Shown one piece after another: positions 37,094 through 49,347 of a DNA stretch of 64,000 bases. The notes under the pieces are model-generated. The model made no database searches, was not told the DNA's origin, and saw nothing but the letters and a program-made list of their open reading frames with translations. The position numbers and the translations under genes are program-made. Each line of letters begins with the position of its first letter. Position 1 is the first letter of the stretch. The DNA comes from Silene latifolia (taxonomy: Eukaryota; Streptophyta; Magnoliopsida; Caryophyllales; Caryophyllaceae). Location of the stretch: contig NC_133534.1 of assembly GCF_048544455.1 (NCBI RefSeq), forward strand, positions 88,317,637 to 88,381,636. Reading direction: 5' to 3'.

Positions 37094-37842
37094 CAGGGCC
37101 GTCTCAAAAAAAGTGGAGGCCCGGTGCCAAAAAAAAGTGAGGCCTAAAATTTACAAAATTAAAGAAGTTTATATAAAATAATTAACGCAAACTATAAATT
37201 ATTTGAAAACCTATTCAAGAACAAAACTGTCACCGCGACTGTCCGTGAACTAAAAACTGATAAAACAAATCCCCTTGACCTCTGACGCTTTATCCTTCCT
37301 ACACTAGCTGCAATGCATTAACTTTTAGACCCAAAAAAAAACAATTCATTCACAAGAAATCGACATTATCAATTTATCACCCATAACAAAATAATTCAGT
37401 AAAATTAAGAAGAAATGTTATCTATTTCGATCTCTTTGAAAATTAAGTGTAAATATGAGATTTTTGTTAAATAATTTGAACCGATTGTAATGAAAAGTTT
37501 TGATTCTAATTTCCCTAATTATAAATTATAAATTTGAAATCATTTGTGAAAAATTGGTTTGGATTAATCATTTCTAAAGATTATAAAAGAAATATTAAAT
37601 AGGTTTATGGAGTGAATGAAGAGCAAATTCAATTATTTTGGGAAGGAAATTATTTACTCAATATTTAGGGAAATAAATAGTTGAGTAATGAGGATTGGAA
37701 TAGTCGTCTATCGCATGCTTCTTGTTGACTTTAATTTTTTTTTTGTTTTTTATCAATCATATGGGTAATTTGAAGATTTGGGCCCCAAAAATTTGAGGCC
37801 CACTGCCAATGCACATAGAGCGCTATGGGTTAGACGGGCCTG
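37094..37842. mobile_element. Non-autonomous hAT-like element
   Basis: Ends CAGGGCCGTCT and, inverted, CAGGCCCGTCT (10 of 11 match). The 8-bp duplication ACTTTATA at 37086-37093 and 37843-37850 is exact. About 750 bp, no coding capacity. Subterminal GAGGCCC motifs occur near both ends. Confidence 0.85.
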
Positions 37843-38124
37843 ACTTTATAAATACCGTGCATATATTGCACGGGGTCTATATTAGTAACTCTATAAATGA
37901 CGAGCATTCATTGCGCGAGATCTAAACTACTTACTATTAACAACTAGTTTGGATGCCCGTGCGTTGCAACGGGGTAATTAACTTAGTAAAAAAAATTTGT
38001 TATAAGGTCTTAATATTTATATCTTATGTCTAATCATTTATTTAGATATGATCAAAAGTCTAAACATCTTATTTAAGAGACGCAAAATATGTTAGGTTGA
38101 TACCTAAGTTCCAAGGATGCCTCA

Positions 38125-38176
38125 TATTTATAATCATAAGACCACTACATCTTATGTTAATCTTTCGATGTGGGAC
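38125..38176 (-). promoter_or_regulatory. snRNA-type promoter motif pair, copy 1
   Basis: The minus strand reads GTCCCACATCG (38166-38176), a perfect match to the plant snRNA upstream sequence element RTCCCACATCG. After 33 bases comes TATAAATA (38125-38132). That spacing is the one described for Pol II-type plant snRNA promoters. Whether it is transcribed is unknown. Confidence 0.5.
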
Positions 38177-39205
38177 AATTCTATTATTTTTATATAATCC
38201 TACATTATTTTTCAATGTGGACATATAACATACTAAGAAGCACACAATTTTATATATGTACAAATTATATGAAATCTATACGCTAATGATATCATTTTTA
38301 CCACGAATCAAATTATGTTATTTTCATAATTTTCTTAACGATATTTTTTTGCCAAATGAAATGTAAATTTTTTATATAAAAAATAGAAACATCACTTGAA
38401 TATAATATAGGAAATAAATATTATAATAATTAAAAGATTCTCCACTTTATTTTTTACTTCAAAAAAATATTATTTATGATATTTTCCTAAATTAATTTTT
38501 AAGATCACCCTACCTTATGATAATTTTCTGATGTGGGACAATTCAATTATTTATATGTATTATATTTACTACACCTACATTATTTTTCAATGTGGGACAA
38601 ATAACACACGAAAAAGAACACCATCTTTTTTGCACCTATTAAGATATCCAACCCGATTTAATAATGAGAAAATATTATACTATCTATTTATATTCGTACA
38701 TTTTTTTTTTCCATTTTTTGTTATAACTAAAATATCTACAAATGATATGATTTAAATTACATTTTTTTCCTAACACGACTTTTAAGATGTAATTGAGGGA
38801 GCAATAAAATGTATAAACAAATGCAAAATATTTTCTTTTCCTGGTGCGATTTTGATTAATGGTTAAAAATTATGATGTATTTTAGTTACTCAAATATAAT
38901 GAGGCATAACAATTACCTATATTTGAAAGTTAAAAAGATTTAATTCTACTATTTATCAAAGTACAAAAGCTCATTATTGATTTGTTTGTGTATTCAAGAT
39001 CTTTTTATGCAATACTTGATTGTATTATAATTCATAAATTTTCATTTTAGTGCAGAGATTATCATTATATGACACATTAATAACCAATTTATGTATATTT
39101 AGCACCCATTTTATTTTTTAATTATGATTTTGTCTTAAGTAAAGTTATTATACTATCGATTGTCTTAAAATAAACATTATAATATCACTAATATAGTAAT
39201 ATATA

Positions 39206-39601
39206 GGGTTTTTAGATAACTTATAACTTGAATAACTCACTTTTTCAAATCTTATACCTAAGAATCTAAGATAACTTTCTTTAAAATCTTATACCTAAAA
39301 TTACATTTTCTTCCAAACTTAATACCAAATCTAAAAAAAAAAAGCCCTTAATTGACGATCCTGTCCTTATTAATAAAACATCATCATTCTTCCTCCCACC
39401 TATTAACTCACACATCCACAATTACCACCACTAAAAACCCTCAAATTAGTAAGGCAACTTCGTCAATTTAGGGCTTTTTTTAAGATTTGGTATCAAATTT
39501 GAAAGAAAATGTTATTTTAGGTATAAGATTTTAACGAATGTTATCTTAGATATAAGATTTGAAAAAATGAGTTATTCAAGGTATAAGTTATCAAAAATTC
39601 C
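39206..39601. mobile_element. Foldback MITE with 9-bp duplication (Mutator-like)
   Basis: Inverted arms of about 145 bp (ATAACTTATA...CTTGAATAACTC and complement) flank a short centre. The duplication TAATATATA is at 39197-39205 and 39602-39610. The 9-bp length points to a Mutator-type MITE. Confidence 0.75.
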
Positions 39602-39765
39602 TAATATATAATCGCTTTTAAAATATCTATGTGATTAATATTTGTATGGTATTGTTGTAACTAAGGTTTGTCGTTAATACAAACTCTTATAAGAACTCTC
39701 TAAGATATTTTTTAAGCGATTCAAAAGATTTTGGGTTGATACCCCTAAGTTTTAAATATGACTCA

Positions 39766-39816
39766 TATTTATAATCATATGATACCTCACGTCATGATAA
39801 TCTTCTAATGTGGGAC
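39766..39816 (-). promoter_or_regulatory. snRNA-type promoter motif pair, copy 2
   Basis: GTCCCACATTA (39806-39816, two mismatches) and TATAAATA (39766-39773) with 32 bases between. Confidence 0.4.
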
Positions 39817-40301
39817 AATTCAACTATTTATATGTAGTATATTTACGGACCTGCATTATTTTTCAATGTGGGACAAACAATATACTTAGCAATACACCAT
39901 TTTTTCGCACCTAATTCGACATCTAACCCAGTTTAATACTCCGTAATAATAAATAAATACTATACTATTTATTAATATTCGTATAGTACAATTTTTTTTG
40001 TAACTTCTTATCATAATTAAAATATGTACAAATAATATGATATTATATTCTAATGCTTACATTTATTTACCACGAATATAATTATATAATTTTTCAAAAA
40101 AAAAAAAATATGTTACTTTTTTGCTAAATGAGATGTATAAGTTTTTATATAAAAATTATAAACATCACTTGGACATAATATAAAAAATATATATATATCA
40201 TATCGTGGAGATAATGATATAAACTTTTAAGAGCTCTCCAAGACAATGCTTAAGAGACTCAGAAGGTTTTTGGTTGGTATTTAGGTTCTAAGGACGCCTT
40301 C

Positions 40302-40352
40302 TATTTATAATGATATGATCACTTACCTTATGCTAAACTTTCGATGTGGGAC
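40302..40352 (-). promoter_or_regulatory. snRNA-type promoter motif pair, copy 3
   Basis: GTCCCACATCG (40342-40352) and TATAAATA (40302-40309) with 32 bases between. Confidence 0.5.
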
Positions 40353-40492
40353 AATTTTATTATTTATACGTAATATATTCACCACACCAACATATTTTTC
40401 AATGTGGGACAAATAACATACTTAGAAATACACCATCTTTTTCGCACATAATTCGATATCTAATCCAGGTTAATAATAATGAGCAAATACTA

Positions 40493-40750
40493 TACGCCCT
40501 CGATTCAAGACCAAATACAACATTCCTTTTTTTACACTATTCATGAACAAATCGAATTTTTACGATTCCTTGCAATATGTAAGACAAAATATGGTCATGT
40601 GGGTTCTTATTTGATTCACCTATAAAGTACAATGAGATATCAAAATTTTAAATTTTTTATAATGTAAACTTAAAGATGTTTACGTTGTAATTTGTGTCTT
40701 GGCAAGTGTGTAAATGAAAATGTTGTATTTGGTCTTGAATGGAGGGAGCA
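40493..40750. mobile_element. Stowaway-like MITE
   Basis: Arms of about 30 bp: CCCTCGATTCAAGACCAAAT and, inverted at the other end, CCCTCCATTCAAGACCAAAT. Flanks carry ACTAT/TA. About 260 bp, noncoding. Confidence 0.7.
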
Positions 40751-40975
40751 CTATTTATTAATATTCGTACGTTTTTTTTAAAATACTTGCAAATGAGATG
40801 TATAAGTTTTTATATAAATATTATAAACAACACTTGAATATAATACATAATATAGAAAAAATATGTATATATCATACTGTGAAGATAATGATATAAACTC
40901 TTAAGAGCTCTCCAAAACTATACTTAAGAGACTCAAAAGGTTTTTGGTTGGTATATAGGTTCCAATGATGACTCA

Positions 40976-41026
40976 TATTTATAATCATAGGATCACCCAC
41001 CTTATGTTAAAATTTCGATGTGAGAC
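40976..41026 (-). promoter_or_regulatory. snRNA-type promoter motif pair, copy 4
   Basis: GTCTCACATCG (41016-41026, one mismatch) and TATAAATA (40976-40983) with 32 bases between. A second GTCCCACATTG-like site lies upstream on the minus strand in most copies. Confidence 0.45.
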
Positions 41027-41526
41027 AATTCTATAATTTATACGTATTATAATCACCACACTAACATTGTTTTTCAATGTGAGACATATAACATATTAAG
41101 AAATACACCATCTTTAATACTCGTATGTGCAAATCATATGAAATATATACTCTAATGAAAGCATTTTTTACCACAAATCTAATTATATTATTTTCATAAT
41201 TTTTATAACAACATTTTTTTGCCAAATGAAATGTCAGTTTTTATACAAAAATTAGAAACTTCTCATGAATATAAAATAGGAAATATACATATTATAATAG
41301 TTAAAAGATTCTCCACTTTATTTTTTATGTAGAAAATATTATTTATGAAACTTTCCAAAATTAATTTTTGATGATGTGGACGCTCTAAAATCGCTCGAAA
41401 AAACTCTCTTTTATATATATACTAGATTTAATGCCCGTGCGATGCACGAGCCTATATTTAATGCTCTATTGTATATTTGTATATACTGTAATAACTGAAA
41501 ATGTCTGTATGATCGAACACTAAAAC

Positions 41527-41812
41527 TTTGGAGAGACTGTCTCTCAATAACTTATTGAGAGACCACTTCTGTCGTACCCCTTTTTGTACTTTCGTACCCC
41601 TTTTATTATTGTTCATGACTCAAAATGTCTCTTTTATCTGGTACATATTTTCATAATAATCGTACCTATTTTATCATATATTGTAACCATTTTTATTAGT
41701 ACCTCTATCTATGGCATACATACCTATTTCACTACTTTTTGTACCCTTTTTCTATCAATTTGTATTTAGTCTTTCAATAAGTTTATTGAGAGACCGTCTC
41801 TCACAAGACCTA
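41527..41812. mobile_element. MITE with GAGAGAC-GTCTCTC ends
   Basis: Inverted ends GAGAGACTGTCTCTCAATAA and GAGAGACGGTCTCTCAATAA (reverse-complemented) enclose about 220 bp rich in GTACCTNTT-type repeats. No clear duplication was fixed. Confidence 0.6.
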
Positions 41813-42081
41813 CTCTCGAAATATGTGTTATTTCATTTGTGCGGTGTTCTATTCTAAGTCGTAGAGAGCTAGAGCTCGAACATTGGACCGCTAAAAAACA
41901 TGAAGATACAAACCTAAAGTTTTGAATTTTAAGTAGACTTATCCACCATATTCATTGAAGAATTTGAGAAAGTGTTAGTACTAAAATTTCCACCCGAAAT
42001 CAAAAAAAGGAATCATTCGTTGGACTTCTCACTACTCGACGTCATCTTTTTACCTATTACACATAACACATGCATGACGTG

Positions 42082-42664
42082 TAGACCTGTCAAAACTCGA
42101 CCCGCCCGACCCGTTTTTTTAGGGTTACAAACCCGGTTTTTTCAACCCGCGACCCGTTTGACCTGAACCCGAAATGACCCGTTATTTTATGGTTGAGACC
42201 CAACCCGAACGGGTCGACCCGTTGGGTCAAGGGAAAATCATGAATTTTATTAAAAATATTGATATTTATATATTATATTTGAAAATATTGTTAAAAAATT
42301 ATTTTTTTATTACTTAAAATTAAAAAGTCAATAAAAAGTCAATTTTATATAACTTTTATAATATTTAATAATAAAATAATTATTAAAAAAACTTTATTTT
42401 AATAATTATATCAATATAATTATTGTATATGATGAATATGATTAAAATAATAATTTTAAATATATTTTACTTTTTAAAAAAATATTTTTTAAATTAAAAA
42501 AATCGGTTAAAAAAGACGTTAAAAATTATTTCTTGACCCGTATTCTGACCCTAACTCGGCCCGTGACCCGTATAAGCCGACCCATATCTGACCCGACCCG
42601 AATACCCGAACCGTCTTCTGACCCGATCCGAGACCCGACCCACCAAACCCGTTTGACAGGTCTA
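42082..42664. mobile_element. TIR DNA element with GACCCG subterminal repeats (hAT-like)
   Basis: Perfect inverted ends TAGACCTGTCAAA / TTTGACAGGTCTA. Subterminal blocks of repeated GACCCG units surround an AT-rich centre. Flanks TGCATGACGT and TGTATGAGGT match at 8 of 10, a possible decayed duplication. Confidence 0.75.
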
Positions 42665-44791
42665 TGTATGAGGTATGGCCCTCTTCTTGAATCATTGATT
42701 TTATAACACGTATAATCTTTTTAAGTCCCTTACCCTTGATAAAATATTATTCTTGTTGTATAATTAACCACGTACAATTGATACTTTATCTTATATGTAA
42801 TAATCCATATCTCAAACATTTCTCAAAATCATGGTTAATCCACTATTTTAGCATTAAACCATTTATTTATTGTGCGTATCATATTGAATGTTTCAAAGAC
42901 TAACTATTTTCCCCATTGCTTGTATTAAGCATCTTACACGATCAAGGTCAACATTGATTCCAAGTTTCATCTTGCAACTAACTACAGTATATATAATATA
43001 CCGTATATATAAAACTGTGTTTTACACCATACAAAAGCAAACCAATAAATAAATGATTGTTGCGGAGAGATTAACATTGCATTTATAATAGTCAATCCTG
43101 AGAAACTACCGTTGTTATTTCGTAAAACGGTCTCACCCTATAAAACGGTCTCATTGTGTAAAAAGAAAACTCATTTATTAGTATTATATGAATAGGCACC
43201 TCCTACCAATAGAACAAAGTTGTAAATCCATATTATGTAAGCTCAAGAATACATACAAAATACAATGTATAGAGTAAATAACAAATTGAATAATAGATAA
43301 TTAAATGGAATTCTTGAAACAGATAGTCGATATTAGAAGCTTGAGATACGAACCCTACAATTTAAACATTTACCATAACAATAAGTATGCTTATGATATT
43401 AGAATTCTCGCTCAACCATTTTATATTTGAAAGGTATAAATTGCCTAATCATCAAATTAAAGAAATAAAGCTTTGACTAACCACAATCGTTTAGTAAGTT
43501 TTTTGATTCATTACCCCAACCTCTATACCTACTTCAACCTATTCATATAAGCAAAAGCCAACAAAAAAAATTGTCGGCAAAATTTTGATGTAGTCCTAAT
43601 GAACATGACAATCATCAAATTCAAATCAATTAACATGAAAAATATAAAAAATAAAACTATTACATACGGTAAACACAAATTAGGATCATCAAACAAAGTT
43701 AATGTCTATAAAAGCACCACCGAATAGAAAAATACACACTACTCGTATGAAAACCGAATACGATATAATGTACATAAACTTATTTAGAAGACTTAATTAA
43801 GAAAGGTTAATCCCTTGAGTATAGGCAATCACCGCAAAGAAAAGCTTACGTGCTAGTTTGTCGTGATCAATCTTCATGTATACCGCAAAGCCATCAATAT
43901 GTAGGCAAATTAAACTAAAAACCAGAAATAATCTTTTGTGTATAATGATTCAATGTCTGAGATGATGGAAAAATTAGTCTTACAAATAAATTCTAGTGAA
44001 ATTATAAATACAAAAAATGTGGTACCTCGGTCCTCATGTATGCAAATTTGCAAATCTCGTAGAGTATTGATCATATTGCACTGCACGAAAGTAAATAAAC
44101 CGCGGTCATAATTTAGCAAGCAAGACCATAAGAAGATACATTAAAAGTTATAGGTCATAAGGGAAAAGGGAGGGGGATCCTCAAAAAATCGCATATTAAA
44201 AACATGAGGAGGTTGTAAACTATATTTATATCCAACCATGAAATATAGTGTTTGCATTAGTGTAGGAGTTTGGTTAAATGTACAATTGTGCGTTAGTGCA
44301 TATACTCCGTATATGATTACAATCATGTTAGACATTAGACTCCTTCCCACTGTCTTCTAAGTTTTAATCACCACGTAATATTATTATTCGTATAAATTAA
44401 TGGAGTTTGATTCAATCAGCAATTCTCGAGCTATATTGATTGATTTCATGTACGGCAAGTGTAATATTATCTTATTAATATTATCTTATTAATTTTTACA
44501 ATTTCGTCAAACTCGGAAGTCTCGAAAGTCATTTGCTAAGGTTGGATTCTTTGTAATCGCTCGAAAAAAGCTTCATTTATTAATATAGATAGATATAGAT
44601 TTAGTATTTTAACAAACTTTAGGGCTAACAGAATCGAATTGATTAAACCCGAACAACATGCAAACCCGGATTGAATCCGAAACCGTTGAAAATGAGACTA
44701 ATAAAGAGTCGTCAATCCCGACGGCTTGAAGATTGAAATAGATAGAGAGCGCATCAAAGCATCAAGCAGCAGCAGCAGGCATATTACATCG

Positions 44792-47146
44792 ATGGACCTA
44801 ATGCCATCTATCTCAATCACAAACAACACAGGAGGAGGAGGAGGCGGAGGGGGAAGCGGTGGCGGACCAGCACCATTCTTGTTAAAAACATACGAAATGG
44901 TTGACGACTCTAGTACTGACGAGATCGTATCTTGGAGCTCCTCTAACAATAGTTTCATTGTTTGGAATCCCCTCGAATTCGCTAGGCTATTGCTCCCTAC
45001 TTATTTTAAGCATAACAACTTCTCCAGCTTCATTCGCCAGCTCAACACGTATGTATGTATGTCTGTCTCTCTTTACATGTTTTGTATGGATCTTAATTCT
45101 CAGATTAGCTCTGGAACTACCACCCACTTGCTTATTTCAATCAAACTAGAGATGCTTCATGTAATAACAAGATCCAACAACTATGCTTTCAATTCAATGT
45201 TTAGTACTCCCTCCGTCCCCCCTTATTTGCTTACCTTTGCGGACCAAGGAAAGAGGAGAGTTTGGATGATCAAATTGCCCAACAAAGGCATTACCGAAAT
45301 CGAAAGGTAAACAATTGACTTTGACACCAAAAAATGGAAAAGTTAATCAAATGACCGGGAACGGAGGGAGTAATTTGTTATATTCTCATCAATCAATAAT
45401 AGTGCCTTTGTTTTATAAATGACTTTCATTTTATATCCTGCTACATCTAATTTCTTCTCAAATATGGACTACTAGTTCGTAATCTTTTCGCTGTGATTTA
45501 AGGTCGCAATTTTTATGATGGGCTACTTTTACTGTGTTTCTTTCTTGATTAAGGGTCTTAATTTTTAATATTGTTTACTCAAATAATTAAAATGTAATTT
45601 GTCATGGGAGTTGTTAGTGGCTGACTTACTTACCACCACCCTTTTAATAAGTGGACCAGTGAATTGCGAAATGGCATCTCACTGTTAATAATATGTCGAG
45701 TTTTCTGGTCATTTCGATTTTTGAGATTATTTTTATGCCTGTGCGTCTGGGTGTACGCCTGTGACACAAGATAGACCCTGAGAGATGATTCTCTGTGTGT
45801 GTGTGTGTGTGTAAAATTTCTCTATTCGGTGAATGGTGTCGACATTCAAGTTACCAGATGGCTGAAATTAGCCTGGTCTCTGCTCTGCTATAGGTTAAAT
45901 TAACCATACAGATGTATTAAAGAGAGAATTTGTGTTTTGACAGGGATTTCACAAGATAGATCCCGAGAGATGGGAGTTCCAAAACGAGGAATTTGTGAAA
46001 GATAAAAAACATCTTTTGAAGAATATCCATCGCAGAAAGCCTATCCACAGCCACAGTCATCCGCCACCTGATCCCGAAAGAGCAGCATTTGAGGAAGAGA
46101 TAGAAAAGCTCACGCGTGAAAAAAACGAGTTGGATGCCAAGGTATCAAGTTTTAGGATGCGGGAATGTTTAGTAAAGTCACACCTTGAAGATATTAGACA
46201 ACGGTTATCGGGTATGGACCAAAGACAAGAAAACTTGCTAACCCTCTTGCACAAGTCAGTCCAAAATCCTGCTTTTGTTGAACATCTTTCTCAGAAGATA
46301 GAAGCAATGGACCTCTCGGCATATAACAAAAAAAGACGATTGCCTCAAGCTGATAACATCCTGCCAGTTCCCGAGAATTATTTGCCAGACAATCAAAGCC
46401 ATGGTAAACATGATGTTTCAACTGTTTACCAGCAAGATATGTCTAATAAACTCAAGTTGGAGTTGTCAACAGCAGTTTCAAATATAAATTTGGTCTCAAA
46501 TAGCACACATAGCTCTAATGAAGACTGGGCAAGTCCCCCAAGGAAATCACTGGCAGTAGAATTGGATGATGCCGAAATGGAAATGAACACTCTTCCTTTC
46601 GCCACAGAGACATTACCACCCTCAGAGCCTGAAACATGCCTGGCATTTAAGATGGATACATCATTGTCCGACAAATTTGGAACCAAAGAGTTACCGTCTT
46701 TGCAACCAAGCATCGTGCTTTCAGAAGAAGGTGAAGGGCATATTTGTTGCCAATTGAATCTTTCCTTGGCGTCATCTTCAATCCAAGTCGATCAAAATGC
46801 TTCTTCAGGACGAGTAACCCAAACCCAAATGGACGTGGATGTTGGTGGGGCCATTGAGATGAGACCCTATTCCAGTGGAGAAAGTAGAGATGAAATTAGG
46901 TCATCTTTAAAGGAGAATAATCCCCTTAATAGTACTGTGAAAAATAACAAGGATACAATGCCAGCTGGACCACCTCGTGTCAATGACGTATTTTGGGAGC
47001 AGTTCTTGACTGAGAGACCGGGAACGTCAGGTGCAGAAGAGGCATCTTCCAGTTATAGGGCTCTTCCTAGTGATGAGCAAGAAGAAAAGGAGTCAAGCCA
47101 TGGGATGTCTAAAACTGCAAAGAACTTAGGTAAGCTCACTCTTTGA
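44792..47146 (+). CDS. HSFA5: Heat shock transcription factor, HSFA5-like (two exons)
   Basis: Exon 1 is 44792-45052, ending TAT before GTATGT; exon 2 is 45944-47146 after TTTTGACAG. The intron sits at the conserved HSF position, between RQLNTY and [12 protein letters not shown]. The product is 487 residues: a glycine run (14-25), DNA-binding domain (about 28-120), a heptad-rich HR-A/B trimerisation region (about 135-210), NLS NKKRRL (215-220), AHA activator motif DVFWEQFL (435-442) and a leucine-rich C-terminus ending NLGKLTL. The [13 protein letters not shown] block, SSSYR and DEQEEK are typical of class A5 rather than A4. The factor should bind heat shock elements in the nucleus; A5 proteins are known as partners of A4 factors. 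The first ATG in the frame is at 44792. No damage seen. Confidence 0.9.
45207..45370. mobile_element. Stowaway-like MITE in the HSFA5 intron
   Basis: CTCCCTCCGTCCC at one end, GGGAACGGAGGGAG at the other, flanked by TA. About 164 bp inside the 891-bp intron. It does not touch the splice sites. Confidence 0.8.
45792..45812. repeat. GT microsatellite in the HSFA5 intron
   Basis: About ten GT units. Confidence 0.9.
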
Positions 47147-47350
47147 GTGGAGACATTGTATATAAATAAACAGGTAAAATATGTAGTAATTCCTCTTTAA
47201 GAGTAAAGACTGTCCATATAAATTGGTAAAAGACGTGGTAGTTCCTCAGAAATACTTGTACTTTTACGCCGTTCTGCTAGTGGTTGATAAACTTATTACT
47301 TACGACGTTGTTCAAGTTATATGTTTTCTTTATTCCATATTCTGGGGAGT

Positions 47351-47461
47351 GAATATTAATTTTACAATTCGTTTGTGTGAGAGAAGCTGTAGGAAATGTT
47401 GAGTGCATATTAATTTTACAATTCCTTTTGTGTGAGAGAAGCTGTAGGAAATGTTCCATTG
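47351..47461. repeat. Tandem duplication 3' of HSFA5
   Basis: A block of about 55 bases containing GAGAGAAGCTGTAGGAAATG occurs twice in a row with few differences, ending just before the LTR of element C. Confidence 0.85.
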
Positions 47462-47465
47462 TAAA

Positions 47466-48392
47466 TGATACAAAAATTACTCGAATGAATAAGATTCGTA
47501 GGGTTGCAGCGGAAACTTTCAGATTGAACAGTTGGACGATCTGTGTGTTTAAGTTTCTGGTACGAATTTGTTGAAAATAACAGTCTTGGGAACTGTATGT
47601 TAATGATTTCGGATCTGGTAATTTTTATGTGTTTTTTATTTATTTATTTTATAAACGAAACAAAGTAACAAAGGATATTTGCCTCGAAGTTGTGAAGAAA
47701 TCGAATCAATAGGATATTTATTCGATCTAGACCTATAGAACGAATAATGGTGAGAACGACCAAGACCTATATTGATTGCTACTCGTGTTAATGCTTGAAA
47801 ACGCGTCAAACAATAACGATTTTGAATCGAAACGCGTCGAACCGGTTGCACAATTGTAGACACAAGAGCTGCAATTGTTGTTTATCAAACTTAAATTCAT
47901 TCATTCATGATAAAAATAAGAATCCAAGGCTCCTATTTATAGCTAACTAGAAAGACTCCTAAACCGATTAAGGAAACAAGTTTTCTTAAACCGATCTCTT
48001 AGATCTACTCATGTAGATTATGACTCCTATGACAATTCTGATTGCTTTATTACACACTCCTTAAAGATATAGGAAATACTTGCCTAAAAGGAAATAGGAA
48101 AATAATAACCGACATAATCCGGAAATGGAAACTTGGACACTTCCCTAAACCGAATAAACTTAGATTTAGGAAACTAGAACTTCTAACACAACTAGGAAAT
48201 AAATAACTTATACTTCTAGGAAATAATAAAACTAATTCAACTAGGATATGACTTCTTTTAGGAAAGAAGTCTCAACACCTCTTCCTAGGGTGCCAAGTAA
48301 CCGATTGAAACAGCTGCTGAAACTGCCTTCTGACTGAACAGTCGTGGTGGAGACTGTTTATTTAGTCTAATCCTTACATCAAATTCGTATCA
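47466..48392 (-). repeat. 3' LTR of element C
   Basis: On the plus strand it runs from TGATACAAAAATTACTCG to AAATTCGTATCA, with inverted termini TGATACGAA-like. Its first 240 bases match 63618-63860. It begins 320 bases after the HSFA5 stop codon. Confidence 0.82.
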
Positions 48393-48412
48393 TCCCCTCC
48401 CCCTTTCAAAGA
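48393..48412 (-). other. Polypurine tract of element C
   Basis: The minus strand reads GAAAGGGGGAGGGGA directly before the LTR start TGATACG. Confidence 0.8.
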
Positions 48413-49312
48413 AATTGTCGTCAATTCATGATGTTTCAATACTCTGGGATCAAATATGAACCTTACAAATTTAAATGCAAAATCGATGTTGAACTTTAGC
48501 AATGAACTAGAATCATCTTTTAGCTCATCATCTTCGATACAAACATCAAACTCATTCGTCTTTTTTCTCATGAGATCGACTTTTCAACCTGTTCTTCTCG
48601 TGCTCTTCATGTTCTTGCCATCCAACCTTCCACCCTTCATGCACGAAATTATTTGAAATAAATTTCAATCTACACTCTTTATTATCGTTAAATTTCCTCA
48701 CCAACACCCAAGTAAAGAAATTAGCACCATAATTTCTATCACCATACAAGAACTCATCTATATACGAATCCAATGGAGATTTATATTTGCCCTTCATCAA
48801 CATTGGTTTGACATGAATTAGATTGCTACGAATTGAATTAAACACCAATGTCGATTCTTCAACAATTTCTTTTTGCTCTTCTTTATTACAATCAACCTTA
48901 TCAAAATTTATTTCTTTTTGATAACCATTCTCATCAAAATCCATAGACTTTGTAACCTCACAATCAAGGGTATCAATTGTTTCCTCATCACCATAATTGT
49001 CAAATATTGGAGGACGATTTAAATCCAGGGAAGAATTATTGCTGCCGTCTTTTAACTCCTCCTTGTTTAGCTCTTGTTCAAGTTCATCTTTCATAGCAAA
49101 CATTGTTAGACCCGGTCTTTTGTCACGACCATATTGCATATTACGAACTGCTTCGGACGACATAGGCCTCAAGACGATTTTCTTTCCATTAGATAAGAGA
49201 AGATATTCATTGCTCCGACCTTTATGTGTCACATCTCTATCAAATTGTCAAGGTCTCCCTAAAATAATATGACAAGCATCCATAAGGACTACATCGCATA
49301 AAACCTCAGCTT

Positions 49313-49317
49313 TGTAA
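49313..49317. repeat. Left target duplication of element A
   Basis: GTAAG, repeated at 63309-63313. The element C protease frame is interrupted exactly here. Confidence 0.88.
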
Positions 49318-49347
49318 GTGTAATACTACGGTTTTATGAGTCTTTGG

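Larger units (their letters stand above)
37944..41421 (-). mobile_element. Helitron-like element 1
   Basis: On the minus strand the 3' end is an imperfect hairpin (CCCGTTGCAACGCACGGG), then CATCCAAA and CTAG followed by T. The presumed 5' end near 41421 contains ATAAAAGAGAGTTTTTTCGAGCG. A similar CGAGCG-type 5' end is seen in element 2. It carries the repeats with snRNA-type promoter spacing and two MITEs. No Rep/helicase is visible, so it is non-autonomous. The 5' border is uncertain because element 2 abuts it. Confidence 0.5.
41422..44589 (-). mobile_element. Helitron-like element 2
   Basis: The minus-strand 3' end has the hairpin GCTCGTGC ATC GCACGGGC (8-bp stem with one G-T pair), seven bases, then CTAG, followed by T. 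The 5' end begins TCTATATTAATAAATGAAGC with GAGCG shortly after, preceded by A. Insertion between A and T fits Helitrons. No helicase is encoded. It contains a MITE at 41527-41812 and a TIR element at 42082-42664. The rest, including about 42665-44588, has no supported gene. Confidence 0.55.
48393..49317 (-). pseudogene. Element C protease, C-terminal half and tail
   Basis: Minus strand from 49317: AEVLCDVVLMDACHIILGRP, then TGA in place of the expected tryptophan codon (about 49247), then QFDRDVTHKGRSNEYLLLSN and PMSSEAVRNM. This is the second half of a gypsy retropepsin and its downstream linker. An acidic, low-complexity tail follows with one frame change near 48560. Its N-terminal half is at 63314-63569. 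Family placement (chromovirus-like or Reina/Tekay-like) is tentative. Confidence 0.75.

Noticed and set aside
37851-37885. Third Helitron end (CCGTGCATATATTGCACGG hairpin, plus strand)
   Set aside because: The hairpin is good, but the terminus reads TTAG rather than CTAG and no partner end was found.
44726-44791. Upstream extension of HSFA5 starting at a TTG codon
   Set aside because: The first ATG in the frame is at 44792, and the upstream residues do not resemble any HSF N-terminus.
45053-45310. Read-through of HSFA5 exon 1 into the intron
   Set aside because: A GTATGT donor sits at the conserved HSF intron position, and exon 2 resumes the DNA-binding domain in phase at 45944.
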